Below are positions 24,161 through 37,452 of a stretch of DNA of 64,000 bases, piece after piece. The notes below the pieces were generated by a model. It worked only from the letters and a program-made list of their open reading frames with translations. It was not told where the DNA came from and ran no database searches. Position numbers and translations under genes: made by a program. This DNA comes from Liolophura sinensis (lineage: Eukaryota > Mollusca > Polyplacophora > Chitonida > Chitonidae). Within the stretch, counting starts at the first letter, position 1, and every line of letters starts with the position of its first letter. Location of the stretch: contig NC_088301.1 of NCBI RefSeq assembly GCF_032854445.1, forward strand, positions 5,185,044-5,249,043. The letters are read 5' to 3'.

Positions 24161-27100
24161 CCTTTTTCATTCAAATGAAAATTTCAAATGTTTCATTCAC
24201 AACCTTTCTGGTATACCCAGGTTTATATGAGATTAGGGTAACCAGACAAAGCCATTTTTGTACTATTGGATATAATAGATCGCTGTGTGTCTTGGCTATA
24301 GTCTTTTTTGTTTAGGGAGTCGACAGCAAGAACACATTGCCTCGGGTGACGTCAGAATTATTAAAAAAAAAACATTGGCACGCTGGATATTGAGGGGAGT
24401 TCAATATGTTTTGACGGGACCAGCGACCTAAACTACTATCGTCACTGTCATATTTGATATTGTTTACACGTTTTGGTATCATACAGCCTCGATAAATGGA
24501 TTTTATTTGATCTCTTGTAGTATATGTGCTCACGACAGGAAAGATTTAGAGATGGATGTTAGGGAATTAAAGCGATGTAGTCTATTTGTAGAGACAATAG
24601 TGTAGACTGTGTTACAGCGATCAAACCGCTTGCTGGCCATTGTAAAACCAATTACTCTCCACGCCCAGCTTGCTTTTGAATAATTATGACGTCACCCGAA
24701 ACAATGAGTTCTTCGTGTCGAAACTAAGCTTATGACTAAAGGCAATTTGGTAGAGAGTATGACTAATCTCACAGAAAACTGAATATATAGGCGACTCGCT
24801 AAAAGAAATAGGCTATAGGTCTCCTTCATTGTAAGACATATCTCATGCTTTTTAGCCACACTCATTTTCCTTCTTCTCACATTATCGGGGGTGGGGTGGA
24901 TAAGCCATCTGCTTGACCTTCCGTAAAGACGCACTTGAAACTTTTATGGCAGAGTAAAGTTCACGATTTTGAGACTCCCGTGTCACGTGATCGGCACTGA
25001 GATCAATAAGGGCTCTGTCAGAAAAACTCTCCGCTCTTAACTTGCCGGTGTGGAAGGATACATTTCACTGCTGCCTTGGCCTATATTTAACGCTTTTCCG
25101 GATGTCGTTTATATGTATGTGTTTATGTATGCATGTTCACGGGGAAAGTGTTATTCGGTGTGACTTTACGTGGAAGGCGCCTGTACCGGTTGAATCAGAA
25201 CGCTAGAGGTAAACAAAACTCTAGTCCGCTCCACCTATCTGCAATAATACACCTTGTCGGATGCCGCCAGTTTTATGATCGATTGGCAAAGAATATCAAC
25301 AAAGAACTGTGCACTTGTAGGTCGGGAGCTAACCCTCGGGCTCTGCTGTATATACCACCCTGACCGCCTTCATCCGTAACCATGTACCCTCGTTTGGTGA
25401 ACATTATCGGTAAGTCAAGCTTCATTTTTCATGAGTGTGTACAGAAGAGAAATAGGATTGACGGATATTGGAATATTAGCAATCCATCAAGGCGTCCACT
25501 TACAGTTCCTCGCTACAAGATGTTTTTATGTTTAGTAGAATTTAGAATTATCTGTCAAAATGCGTTTATTTCAGTTCAGAAGTTGAGCCCTGTAACGAAA
25601 CATCAAAAGGAGTGTAATGAAAATTTAAAACAAATGCTTGATCAGCATAGGAAGAAACCTTCTAAGACGATCTACCACAGGCTGCATAACTAGGTATCAA
25701 TCGTCATCCTTTTTGTTATTTGACTTTCCAGTCTAGAATGACATACTCGACCACAGAGTTGTTGATGATCATTGAGTCAATGAATTCATCAGTGTTTCAA
25801 TCAGTTGATCAATTTATCGCTGAATTATTGAACTGATCCAGTTGTCAGTGAAGTAGGTCCTGGTATTTTCGGGGTCAGGAAAACTCACTGGCCTTAACAG
25901 CGGTGTGTCTTTTTTTAGACCAAGGCACGCGGGTTACGTCAACTTAACAGATCGCAATGTCAGCTCTGTATCTGGATGAATTGCTATCTAATCCGTTATG
26001 TACATAGCGAAACTTCTAGAAAAGCTTGATATAAGCTGATAAACACATTGTCGATACAAATGCTGAAAGGTACGGTTCGGAGAGCACTCTCTGAACTGTG
26101 ACCCCAACTTGGTTTCAATAAAACAAACCGTCAAAAGCGAATCTGTTAATATACATGTAGGTGTCAAATATAACGAATAGTTTCACCACGTTGAGTTCGC
26201 AATTTGGTACATCAGGTGAATAAAGTAAAGGCTTTTTGTCCTCTCACGGCCAGGGCTTTTATTATTTTTTTGTTCTCTTTTTATACCGCACAGGAACATT
26301 AGATTCATACTTGACCACCAAACCATCAATAGCTTGATGGAATGGCGATGTTAGGTTTTTGTCAGGCGATATTTTCGGACTGCTTGACCTCAGTGTCACG
26401 GTGTTAATAAAACAGGAAAATGAAAACTAGAAAATGAAAATGTCGATAGCTTTTGTACCCTGCTGTTTGCTGTGACGTGTTTCCTGTGGGGTGACAGTGA
26501 TAAGACAATTTCTTCACTGTCCCGCTGTGTCAGTATCAGCCAGCACTATATTATTGAAATGCTCATGTGAGTTTAACGAGGTTATAACGGAACTTGTTGG
26601 ACACTAAATAATGAATGTTCTCTTCAAAGAGCAAGTGCTGTTTTGAACATCGTTAATCTGCAGGAGTTTAGCATACCATGTATGTAATAAATGATGGCAT
26701 AAAAATAAATACCGGATTTAGAAGGCTTCAAAATGTATATGCGGAGGTCAGATTGTATGTTTGTAAATCAGTTATTGTTCTGCTTGTAAACAGTCATTTT
26801 CTTACTTACAATGTTTATACCGCAGATCATTTTTAGATGCCAAATTTTATGTGACAACATGGTACGTCGGTGGTCAGGTTTTTGGGTGTTAAGAGTTAAA
26901 TGCAATTCCTGAATTACAGACAGTTCAATATTAGCTTCTTGAAAGTCTGGCTAAAACTTCCTTCAACAAAACTGGTGAAATTAACCCTGTTCAAAACATT
27001 GAATGATATGATACAAGACTTGTTGAAGAAATCTCATGGCTAATTAACACAAGATCGTCTAGGTTATATGCATTTCAGTTTATAATTAGCAAATTGTTAT

Positions 27101-27570
27101 TTGTGAGTCAAATCAACCCTAAATGTGTAAATTTGAAATTTTGAATTTCATTTTTAAATTTGTGTCATAAATTTTGATATCAATTAGAAAATAACCGAAA
27201 ATAAATATATACGTTTAGGCGGTTTTACAAGAACTGGGTTAAAGATGTGATTATGTGGTTTGGACGAGCAATATTTAAATGTAAAAATGAAAGCTGTAAT
27301 TAGAAGTTTACATCCTGTTTACACCAAAGCTAGATGCCGGCTAAAGGATATGACCTATAGAGTGACGTAAATCAATGTGGTAATTAATATACCTTTAGGT
27401 TATGGCGGCGATATACCCACTGTCTTTGTAGACATGACAACGGACTTCTTACCGACAAAGGAGGAAACTGAGACTTGCTGTATGTGGTGTGTTCATACTG
27501 GGCTGATAAAGTGGCGTGAGAAACGTTCTACTAAATGAACTCGGTCGTTCATGTATCAAAGCCACGGCGA
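24161..27570. other. 3.4-kb stretch without recognised gene
   Basis: Unique-looking AT-rich sequence. Open frames such as 25382-25693 (plus, 103 codons, Lys/Arg-rich end) and 25133-25363 have no domain that I can name and no supporting context. Confidence 0.4.
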
Positions 27571-27576
27571 GAAGAG

Positions 27577-27952
27577 GATATGGGGTTGGTATATGGGGTT
27601 GGTATATGGGGTCGGTATACGGGGATGGTATATGTGGACGGTTTATGGGGTTGGTATATGGGGATGGTATATGGGGTTGGTATATGGGGATGGTATATGG
27701 GGTTGGTATATGGGGATGGTATATGGGGTCGGTATATGGGGATGGTATATCGGGTTGATATATAGGTTTGGTATATGAGGATGGTATATAGGCATGGTAT
27801 ATAGGGTTGGTTTATGGGGATGGTATATCGGGTTGGTATATGGGTTTGGTATATGGGGATGGTATATGGGGATGGTATATGAGTTGGTATATGGTATGGT
27901 ATATGGGGATGGTATATGGGGTTGGTAAATGGGGATGGTATATGGGGATGTA
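27577..27952. repeat. 13-bp G-rich minisatellite, about 29 units
   Basis: Unit GGTATATGGGGAT / GGTATATGGGGTT. GGGG runs recur every 13 bp on the plus strand. Because three units make 39 bp, all three plus frames stay open and encode periodic peptides; these are not credible genes. Confidence 0.95.
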
Positions 27953-29242
27953 GACTTTTATAATTATTAAGTTATGACACAGGTATGTTCAGCTTAATTT
28001 TTTATCACTGGAGAGACTTTCCAAAACTCACCTTTTTGGGTTCAAGCGAAAGGGTTCGTTTTGCAATTTAATGCCAAATGTAAGTAAAAAAAGGAATACA
28101 CCTGCGTTTGTACTTTATTGGTAATTTTTGAAAGATTTTTGGGAAATTGAATTACTATATCCCCCTCCCCCCCAAAAAATAAAGAACATAACCACATTAA
28201 AATCGCGAAATATTTAAGAGACGAAGGTCGTTATCATTGTTCCTATCCGGTTACGAACATGTCAGTGAATCTCCGCGCTTTGAATAAGATAACCACACAG
28301 ATGGCCATACCCTCCCGATGACTATAGCTCTAAATAGATATACTGTTCCCAGTACTGAGGTTCATGTGCTCTCTTGGGTAGAATTCTCTTCAAAATCTGC
28401 CTGTGTGTCTGGAATTCAGCCAGTGGAGCGGTGGAGTGGTTTACTCCCTGGCTATTATATCAAAGAGGGCATTCAAATCGTATAGAATATGGGATCTGTG
28501 AATCCTAGTGTTCGCTACGTAGGTGTATTTGAAGTTACATGTGAGTACGTGTAAATGTGCGTGCAAGCCAACAAGCACATGTACATGTCGCCCAACAGAG
28601 TACACGTACATGGGTATGCCAATACGTACATATCAACACATACATGTACCTTTATGAACCAACACAAATTCAACAAGGTAAGTGTGAATATGTCTTTTCG
28701 TTCCTGTATATCCTATATAATTACACGTGATCGCCTAACTTTATAATTGTGTACATGAAGTCGAAACGGATCATTTGTTTATCAACCGGAAAAGCGAAAA
28801 AAAAAAACCTCTACTTTTCCCAAGAGACAAGTATCGTTTCTTTGCTATTTGTTAATAGCAATGTCGCCGTGTGACGATTAATAAAAACAACACTGGTTTT
28901 GGTAACCAAAAGCCCCATGTATCGCATGGGTTATACAGATATACGGTCGTGCCGGCTCATGGCCGATTCATGTAACTCTACAGGATGCATATGGCTGCTC
29001 CCATGTCCACATAATCCCCTGCTGTTTGATTTTGGTTTTTTCATTTGGCGTACATTTCAGAAGAATCATTAGTATTTCTTAAAAAATGAATACTTTCTTC
29101 ACATTGCACAGTATCACATGAGTACAGTTTCATCTACATACAATGCAGGTTTGCTTCCCTTGTCTTTTGGGAAGTTTAAGAGAAAGCTGGTCGCAAAGCC
29201 TGATTTCGGTGTGACGTATCGACATAGCAGAGAGCTTCATTC
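27953..29242. other. stretch without recognised gene
   Basis: No gene recognised. About 28540-28640 is rich in GTACATGT/CGTAC alternating phrases. Confidence 0.4.
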
Positions 29243-29256
29243 CAAATGGTTGTAAT

Positions 29257-29431
29257 TTATTTATTTATTTATTTTATTTGATTGGTGTTTTACGCCGTAC
29301 TCAAGAATATTTCACTTTTACGATGGCGACCAGCATTATGGTGGGTGGAAAGCGGGCACAGCCCGGGGGAAACCCATGACCATCCGCAGGTTCCTGACAG
29401 ACCTTCCCACGTACGACTGGAGAGGAAGCCA
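29257..29431 (-). mobile_element. SINE-A, 5'-truncated, with target-site duplication
   Basis: Perfect 14-bp direct repeat CAAATGGTTGTAAT at 29243-29256 and 29432-29445. The copy has the AAAT tail, 3' domain and body but stops before the tRNA-like head. Precise flanks with head loss are what target-primed reverse transcription of a LINE partner leaves. Confidence 0.95.
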
Positions 29432-29463
29432 CAAATGGTTGTAATGACATAAGTTGATGTTGC

Positions 29464-29930
29464 CTCCTCACTAGATTTGGTGGCGAAGGAACACTGACTG
29501 GGTAGCACTGCCACACACGCATTTTAGGATATTGCCTCCTCACTAGATTTGGTGGCGAAGGAACACTGATTGGGTAGCACTGCCACACACACATTTTAGG
29601 ATGTTGCCTCCTCATTGAGGAGCGAAGGATAAACTATAAATGTCTGCACTTTTAGTTTGCACCGCGTTAAAATATATCAGAATTTTATCTGTTTTCGATA
29701 GAACTGAAAACGTTTCTGCCAGTGTTACATCCCACTCCCCTGGAGGTTATCAAGGTAACAAAATGCTATGACTTGATTTCCATCAACCACAGTTAAAAAA
29801 GTGCTGATCATGCTAGGTTGAATTTTTGATATGTTGTTGGGAAATGTAAAGGTTGTATGTGGTGGTATGGCATTGTAGTTAGAGCATATATATATTTTTG
29901 AGGTTGAAGTTGACAAAGGACCTAGTACGG
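29464..29930 (+). repeat. dispersed repeat D, copy 3 with internal 70-bp duplication
   Basis: Same family as 10944-11262. The 5' part (GGAACACTGATTGGGTAGCA, GCCACACACACATTTTAGGA) is tandemly duplicated. Then follow AAAATATATCAGAATTTTAT, CTGGAGGTTATCAAGGTAAC and a longer 3' side with CCTAGTACGGTAGGTC. An inverted relative of that last part is near 50620-50690. Confidence 0.75.
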
Positions 29931-32900
29931 TAGGTCGATAAACGGCCCCAGAGAGGTACGATAAGAAAGTGCAAATTTCAAAATCCCAGCACAATTCTGT
30001 AAATTTCAAAATCAAGAGTATAAAACTTAGCCAAATCACCGAGGAATATTGTATGGCCATAAAAGAGATGGTTGCTTAGTAATAGCCGGCGAAAATGCAC
30101 TTTCGATTAAAAACGCCAATTTTTGGCTCAAACGAGGCATTGTGCCTTTAATTTACAGTATGAAGATCAATGTTAACCAGAAAAATATTTTTACTGAAAC
30201 TTTTGTGTCTGTATATCTACGTGCTGTCAAAGTTTAGTGTTGGTTAACGTTTGTCATTAATTTTATCATATTTTGACAAGTTTAAAATCCGTATTTCTGC
30301 CATAGTTTGTCAAGCATCCTTCATAGTAGAGTGAACTAACAAAGTCATGATGGAGAACAGGTTTTACCTCGAGCAAGTGTTTCAGTCTTTGTGGTTCTTT
30401 TTATTTGCTATGGCAACATAATTTTTATGTAAGTAAAGATATAGGCTATCTTCCATTAAATAAGTGTTATCATGGTTTAAGGTAAAAGACTGAGTTGACA
30501 TTTGTTATATATGTATTTAATAGACTGGTGCATAACTGCGTGCTCATGAACTTTTCAGTAAGTTACACTTGTGCTGGAGTGATTTTCCCCCACTCTGCAG
30601 TGTCTAATGAAAAGAACAAAAGAGATGTTTCAGTGTGACTGGAGCAGGCTACCTTTTTACGATTTTATGACCAGTAAATTGCTTCAGTGTATGTTTGAGC
30701 TTTATAAGTCGCATGTTTGTTATAAAACTCGAAAAGAGTAAAACAGAACTGAAAAAGTAGCCTTACGAGTGTGTCAGAAACTGTCACTGACAGCTATGGA
30801 CAGTTTCGCTTGTTTAGGTGCACAGTGTCCTGAACTGAGGTCGATTCACCGCCTGGTCATACCAGGCCCTTTACTACATACATAGTAAAGAAAATCAATG
30901 CGCTCATGTTGGTGGTAGATTTCTTTTGGCTTTTAGGCCACGAATATATAAGAAAATTGTTATTGTAGCATGTGGTGGAAAGACATCAACGAAAAAGAAA
31001 GTACATTGTCCATTAGATTACATGAAAAAAAAAACTGATAATTTTTCGTCTCGTCTGCTTTCGGATCTGACCAATCAATGGCTAGATTTTGCGATCCAGA
31101 TTTGAAATAACTGGGCGTATGACACACCTCTTTACGGGAACTCCTCGTAATGGAGAAACAAGATGCCCATGCATCTTGGCAGAATCGCCACCTCTATAGG
31201 CAATACGGTCAGTCCTATTTTAGGATTCATATCATCTGATCGATAGTGAGGTCATATTCAATAACAATCAGACTGAGTGGTCGTTTGTCTTCTGTTTGTA
31301 GACTATTCAAACATCAAGGACGTCCTTCTCTATATTCCTGTGCAATCATATCACTAGAGTGGCGCTCAGACCACTACGGCCTTATAGAATTAGCTTTCAT
31401 GCAGAGCCTGTAAAGAGTTTCTCTGATGTTTATATAACCAGTTTATCTCATGTTAGGTCATTCTACCAGACAGCATGGATACTTAGGTAGGCTTTGTTCA
31501 AATTAACCCGAACTCTGCATATATATTTGAAAAAATATAATACCTTGGAATGCTCATTCTATCCATTCTTAATAAACTATGTACCGAAGCATGTGTACCG
31601 TTATCCAGCCACGTGCTATATGTTTACTGCACATTCTTAGCGGATGTCATAATGTTATATCACGAGGAAAGTCATGCAGGTGGTTGGTGTAATGGGTAGT
31701 GTAGAGTAAGTTATTGACTTAATCAGATGTCGATATATATAAAAAGTTCATAATCGTCTAAATTCTGTGGGGTGTTATCATATGTTCATTCAAAATCCTA
31801 TAAACCTGTATCATTCCATTCGATACATCCATCTATCATAAGCGCAAAAAATGCACCACAGCTTTGTATAAATTTTTATATATTCAGCTAAAATTCGAAG
31901 TATTTTTTCGTTTGCTCTGCTGTATACTAGGTTACATATTCTTTTTTATTTGAACAGTTCCGTAAGCAATGTAATAAATTACATAAGCATGTGTCATAAT
32001 TAATAAATATAACTGGTATATCCGGTTATGATATGTCTTAGGGCCCAAAATCCGGCTTCCCGTCATTGTACATGACGCGTAAAACCTAATTGCCTATAGC
32101 GTTCTGCTTTTCAGTGAATGGTAGGAATAGAATTATGACAATCTGGCTATTATGACGCCAGGGAACAGTTGGATGGGTGTATTGTATTGGCTACAGGCGT
32201 GTTTAATAGCTACAGGTTTGTGTCCATACTACATAGTACTTGTGAGTTTTTTCTCGGACGCTGTGATTTCCGGGAAAGCTGGGAAATCTTGTCTGTTCAT
32301 GGTGGCTTTATACAAAAATATTGTTTCAAGTCTTGAAATAGATTAGTGCTCATTATATCGTCCAGTGAACCAAAAGGCGGCTAGACGCACCGTCCCACGT
32401 GACGCAGACTTGGGTTTTGTGCTCAACCGAGTTGTGATACGGGTTTCTTGTTATTTAAGGAAAACGGATGTCCTGTATGATGTGTTGTACATATTAATAC
32501 TCTTTAATAACGCAGGGGGTATTCTATTGTTTTAAAGATCAGGCACTTATCGACTTTGTTCCATCTGAGCGACGTCTGCCATCGATGTATTATGTCTGAT
32601 GGTATCGAGCCCGTAATCTGCGTATCACTGGTTGTGATCGTCTCACAACAAATTGTGGGAAGCCAGTGTTCAGCATTCCAACAGCACGTAAACTTGCGCC
32701 ATAACATGAAAACAGTAAGTTTTTATGCAAAATGTCACCAATTATATTCACGTGCACGTCACGCAAAAAGCCGCGTGACGTTGTGTTTTGACACAACGCA
32801 ACACAGCATAACTATATCCCGTTATTACCTGTTTATTCACAATTATACAAGAGTATTTTGGAGAAATATTCACACGATCGTGAATGTCTCCTTCATCTTT

Positions 32901-33624
32901 TGAATTGCATATATTACGACAACCAGCAACACCATAGGAAACAATGTTTTTTACTCTCTGTAACACTTTTCACTTCTTTGAGACATATTCATATTGATAA
33001 TAAAACCACAGTTTGATCGGCGAGGAAAGAATACTCTCACATCGGCGAGTGGGATCCGGTGTTAACATGGCGAAGATGTAATTGTCACCCAGCTCCAACA
33101 AACGCCGCACACAATCAATCGCCACTCGGGGTACATGCTCCAGCCGTTACTAACAACAACAACATCAGTCTTTATGACACTTGTTACAAGTTTCAGTTAT
33201 CGTAAAAGCCATTCTCACCCCATATAACTCTGCTTATACTGTTTTCGGAATTACACTTTGGGAAAAGCGCAGGTGTAGACACATCCTGAGGGAGTTATAA
33301 ATTTACATTGACTACGATAACTTTGTAAATAGAGGCCACATCAACTTGCCAGTATAGATGAGTGTTTACTTACGGTGTACTGTGCGGGTTACACACACGT
33401 CGTTCACCGGCACAGCTACACTCCAAAGCTGGCCGGGCGAGATCATTCACTAGTTTATCAATACGCAAAACGTTAGATACGCAAGACAGTGTATTTGGTT
33501 TCCACCCTAAATAACGAATTCAGTGTAATGTCAGATTTCCCTATTGTTTAAAAGAACTGACATTCCTATATCATTTGTAATCTTTATTTATGAAAGACAC
33601 ATTCTCTGGTGACTCGACATGGTG
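29931..33624. other. 3.7-kb stretch without recognised gene
   Basis: No repeat longer than a few tens of bases and no domain recognised. An open frame at 32556-32903 (plus, 115 codons) is followed by GTAAGT at 32716 but shows no known motif. Confidence 0.4.
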
Positions 33625-33835
33625 CCAAGTGTCTGGTGCGAAGTAGTAAAGCTTCTTGTCTTATGATCTTGATACGGTGTTACAGTCAGGTGTTAGTGTT
33701 AACACGGTGTGAAGTAATGAGGCATCATGGCTTGTGACCTCGACACAGCGCTACAGTCAGGTGTTAGTGTCAGCATGATGTGAGGTAGTGAGTCATCATA
33801 ACTTGTGATCTCGACGTGGCGCTTATCAGACTGTA
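33625..33835. repeat. ~72-bp tandem repeat, about three units
   Basis: Units share CTACAGTCAGGTGTTAGTGT and CTTGTGATCTCGAC; the first is the most diverged. Confidence 0.85.
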
Positions 33836-34799
33836 CATGCCGCCTCCTTTCACTTCATGTTGACCTCTGAGTAGATCATTCTGGAAACTCCAACAAAATA
33901 TACAAGACGATTATTTTTCAGCTTTATTCAAACCATTTTCAAGAATGAAATGAATGGATTTTGTATCTTTTGTTGGAGTTACCTGTACTTTATGAAGCTT
34001 ATCTATAGAAATGAAATTATTACAAGTAGGCCTATATTTACAGTACCAGTACTAAAATATAGCGATAGGCTCTGAAGGGATACGTAAACAAGTTTAAATC
34101 GCACTTCAGACACATCGTTTTCCGCTCTAACGCTGCAGTGCTTATCGAGAATGCTTAAAACATAGCTTTTGGCCACTTTGTTAAATGCAGAACGGAGTTC
34201 TGTGGTATTTGGAAACTAACAGGATTTTTCAAAATGGCAGCTTATTCTGCACGCGATTTATCTCTCGTCAGCAGGCGACCGATCAAATCCCATCTGGTTA
34301 CGAATGAGGTTAGGAAGAGAGGTGAAGGTATGAGCTGAGATTAGGAATACAAACACAGCGACAGTGCCAGGCGGGTTACACCAGCGTGTTCACCAGGTAA
34401 ACCACAAGTGGCTGGGTTACAGAACATTGTGACGCAACCATATGCACGTAAATCTACCATAACGTGCTGAAGACTGTGTTGTTATAGCGGTGTCCAGTAC
34501 AGATTGATCGTCTGGAATGTGCTACGTCACTTCTTCCGGTACAGCGTCCGGTAGGTAGAATTACACACACTGGACAAGGGTTGGGCTGTTTTCCTTGCTC
34601 TTTAACACAGGGCAGTTTTGTGATTGTCACGTTACGTTGTTCGTATTCACCGGAAGTTACTTCCGGGATACAAATCATTTCGGTCCATATGCGCCTTATG
34701 AAATATTAACCAGGGTTATTAACTCGCACATCGGGATATAAGCAGGGAAACTCGCCTCTCATTTGATAGATTAGACAGTCTTAAGGTTGTTTTGTGCAT

Positions 34800-34882
34800 G
34801 ACTTGTGTACTTTTTCGTCTTGCTGGCTGTCGTGCTTTTGTGGACTTGTGTACTTTTTCGTCTTGCTGGCGGTCGTGTTTGC
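34800..34882. repeat. ~43-bp direct duplication
   Basis: GACTTGTGTACTTTTTCGTC followed by TTGCTGGC appears twice in a row. Confidence 0.9.
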
Positions 34883-35204
34883 TGTAGTAAACCTGGTTGA
34901 TTTGCGATAATGTTATAAGCCAATTACGAAGCAGATGGTCACACCTTACGGTAAGTGTTTCTCACAGGTGAGGTATCAGTGGTAATTGATTCTCTGGCGT
35001 CCATGCTATATGGCAGCATGGAATCAGTTCATATACTGTTTTTAGCTTAAACTACGTCAATTTGAGATACGTAGCACATGGGCTAGACTCCTAGGGCTAT
35101 TTATGTTAACTTGATGAAGGATAAGTTAATCAAGTGACTTCAATATATGTAGTGCACTGCTGTACAAGTATATGTATACATACGCACAGCCTGATGGACA
35201 CCGA

Positions 35205-35342
35205 AAGGCTGCATAAACGTCGACGTTGGCCCCTGCGAATAGTTAGAGCGAAGGAACCTACAAATTTCCTGCCCAAGGCCGGGATTGAACACTAATCTCG
35301 TGTGTCTCAAGCTCCTTACTCACTGAGCTACATCTGGCTACT
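35205..35342 (-). mobile_element. SINE-E head fragment
   Basis: On the minus strand GTAGCTCAGTGAGTAAGGAG (A-box like) and GTTCAATCCCGGCCTTG (B-box like), followed by GAAATTTGTAGGTTCC. The B-box part matches the SINE-E copy at 40302-40650. Confidence 0.65.
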
Positions 35343-35454
35343 GATATTCACAAAAAACGAGAAAAAAAAACCATGTGTTTCTAAGAAAACAGTTAACATG
35401 TTGCAAAACCAAGAGACGGTTAGGTGCTATGACATTATGCGCATGACATGATTA

Positions 35455-35890
35455 ACGCCTTGCGCGTTGTCAGGGTTCTCAACGCCTTCCGTATTGTTAG
35501 GGTTCTCAACGCCTTCCGTTTTGCCCAGGTTCTCCACACCTTCCGTGTTGTCAGGGTTCTCGACACCTTCCGTGTTGTCAGGCTTCTCGACACCTTCCGT
35601 GTTGTCAGGGTTCTCAACGCCATCCGAAATGTCAGGGTTCTCAACGCCTTCCGTGTTGTCAGGCTTCTCGACACCTTCCGTGTTGTCAGGCTTCTCGACA
35701 CCTTCCGTGTTGTCAGGGTTCTCGACACGCCTTCCGTGTTGTCAGGGTTCTCGACACCTTCCGTGTTGTCATGGTTATCAACGCCTTCCGCATTGTCAGG
35801 GTTCTCGATACCCTCCCGTGTTGTCAGGGTTCTCGACACCTTCCGTGTTTTCAGGGTTATCAACGCCTTCCGCGTTGTCACGGTTCGCAC
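35455..35890. repeat. 30-bp minisatellite, about 14 units
   Basis: Unit CGCCTTCCGTGTTGTCAGGG + TTCTCGACAC, with AACGCC/GACACC variants. The 30-bp period keeps frames open on both strands (149-173 codons plus, 151 codons minus, the latter with ENPDNTEGV-type repeats in one frame). I treat these as repeat artefacts because no frame is favoured and no start or splice context is seen. Confidence 0.95.
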
Positions 35891-36295
35891 TCGTTAAACT
35901 AAACTTCTCCGCTTTAGAATTACATGGTTCCGGGGACGTAAGGTGGGTCTTCCTCCAGCCATGGGTTTTATCCTTACTGGCTATGTAATAATTTCTCTTA
36001 CAAGGGATTCTATCGGGGATTTTCGGTGCTAAGTCGTACCCATTTTTATACCCGTTTTTCAGTGTGTATTGGCTATACGGAACATATGTGCTTTTAATAT
36101 CGACCAAAAAAATTACTGAATACGTCCATGCGCGCGATGCACAGAATCCTGAGCACGGTGGTGTTTGTTACGTTCGGAATACTGTGTAAATTAAACCGAT
36201 AGTATACTTTTACAATTGACTGATACCACATACTGGGCAAAAAGAGTTACTATGTATGTTCAGCGGGGAGACTACACCCTGCGCATATGGAGGGC

Positions 36296-36445
36296 GGGCC
36301 GTGGTGTAATGGTCAGAGGAGCTTGCCTTTCAATTGCTAGGCCACGCAAGAGGCCACGGCTTCTATCCATATGCTGTGCAGATCTGTAGGTCACGTGTGG
36401 GAAAGTCCGTGAGTAACTTGCTTAAGGTCGGGCGTTCCAAATAAT
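36296..36445 (+). mobile_element. SINE with SINE-A body and a different tRNA-like head
   Basis: Head GGGCCGTGGTGTAATGGTCA differs from SINE-A's GGCTCAGTTGG head, but downstream TCACGTGTGGGAAAGTCCGT then GAGTAACTTGCTTAAGGTCG is a diverged SINE-A body. The 3' domain is missing. Confidence 0.55.
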
Positions 36446-37452
36446 GTTACTAAATGAGATCAGCATTGAATGGGCCTATAGTATAATGCTTGGCAGGCTG
36501 ACCATGTTTAATTGGATATAGTAATAACCAGAAGATATGAAGTGGAAAGATGAATAATTTTGGTATTTTTTCCAAACTAGTGACCTCATTAAATGACAAA
36601 GAAACAATAGCCATGACCGTAAATATAAGACTGCGTACGTTATTGTTGAAACAAAACATAATTTTCCAAGGCAGCCTGGACAATCGATTTATAATGAGCG
36701 TGTTTTATGTTCTACCGTAGTCATCGCTGTTAACGTGCTATATAGCAATGTTCCTAGAAGTTACGGTTAATGAGCCGTTTGGTTTGAGAATGTTGCACTG
36801 TTATTATATAGCGTGGACCATTGGCTGTAGACGATGTATAAGCTCGCGTATTATAGCAGTAAGCTCTTAACGGCCTGCTGAACATTGTTGACTTCAGTTA
36901 TGTTAACGGGTAAGCCGATGTGATATTAATCTGTCCACCGCTTGGACAATTCTGTAATGTCCCTAAACGGTCCACCCAGAGATAGCCAGTGACGTAGACG
37001 GTGGAGGTACAACCCATGGGGAGACGTTTAGCCTGTGTGGCGAACTTAACATGAACGAAAACAAAGGTTAAGGTTTAAATAATGAATGACCCGGCACATC
37101 TGCACGTATTTTCCCGATCTTATCAGGAAGAAATGGTAATTGTTATATTCCTGGATCAGCGGTTCAATCTCTGACCATCAGAGCTCTCAGTAGCTATTCT
37201 AAAACTGACCATTTGTTATCTGTGACCCAGCAACGGCACTGCGGGCTGTGAACTGCAATGTGGACTATTCTACAAGGGTTACCGCATGTCAAACGCCACA
37301 GTCCCAGTCACTGGCTAAACAACAAGCGCCATTGCGTTTCAAGGTTTGTTACTTGTTCACAATGCTCTCACTCAATCCCTGGAAAAGAACAAAACAGAAA
37401 AGGTAAGTTTTGGCGTTATGTTTGCTGTGTTATTCTAAACTCTGATTTCTCT
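36446..37452. other. stretch without recognised gene
   Basis: Unique-looking sequence, no feature supported. Confidence 0.4.

Noticed and set aside
25382-25693. 103-codon plus-strand frame as a gene
   Set aside because: No recognisable motif or splice context; could not be distinguished from chance.
27516-27778. Three overlapping 75-80 codon plus-strand frames as genes
   Set aside because: All come from the 13-bp array, which leaves all three frames open.
32556-32903. 115-codon plus-strand frame as a gene
   Set aside because: No domain, no signal peptide, and an overlapping opposite frame of similar quality; evidence too thin.
35448-35988. 149- and 173-codon plus-strand open frames as genes
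   Set aside because: They are frames of the 30-bp minisatellite; equally long frames exist on the other strand.
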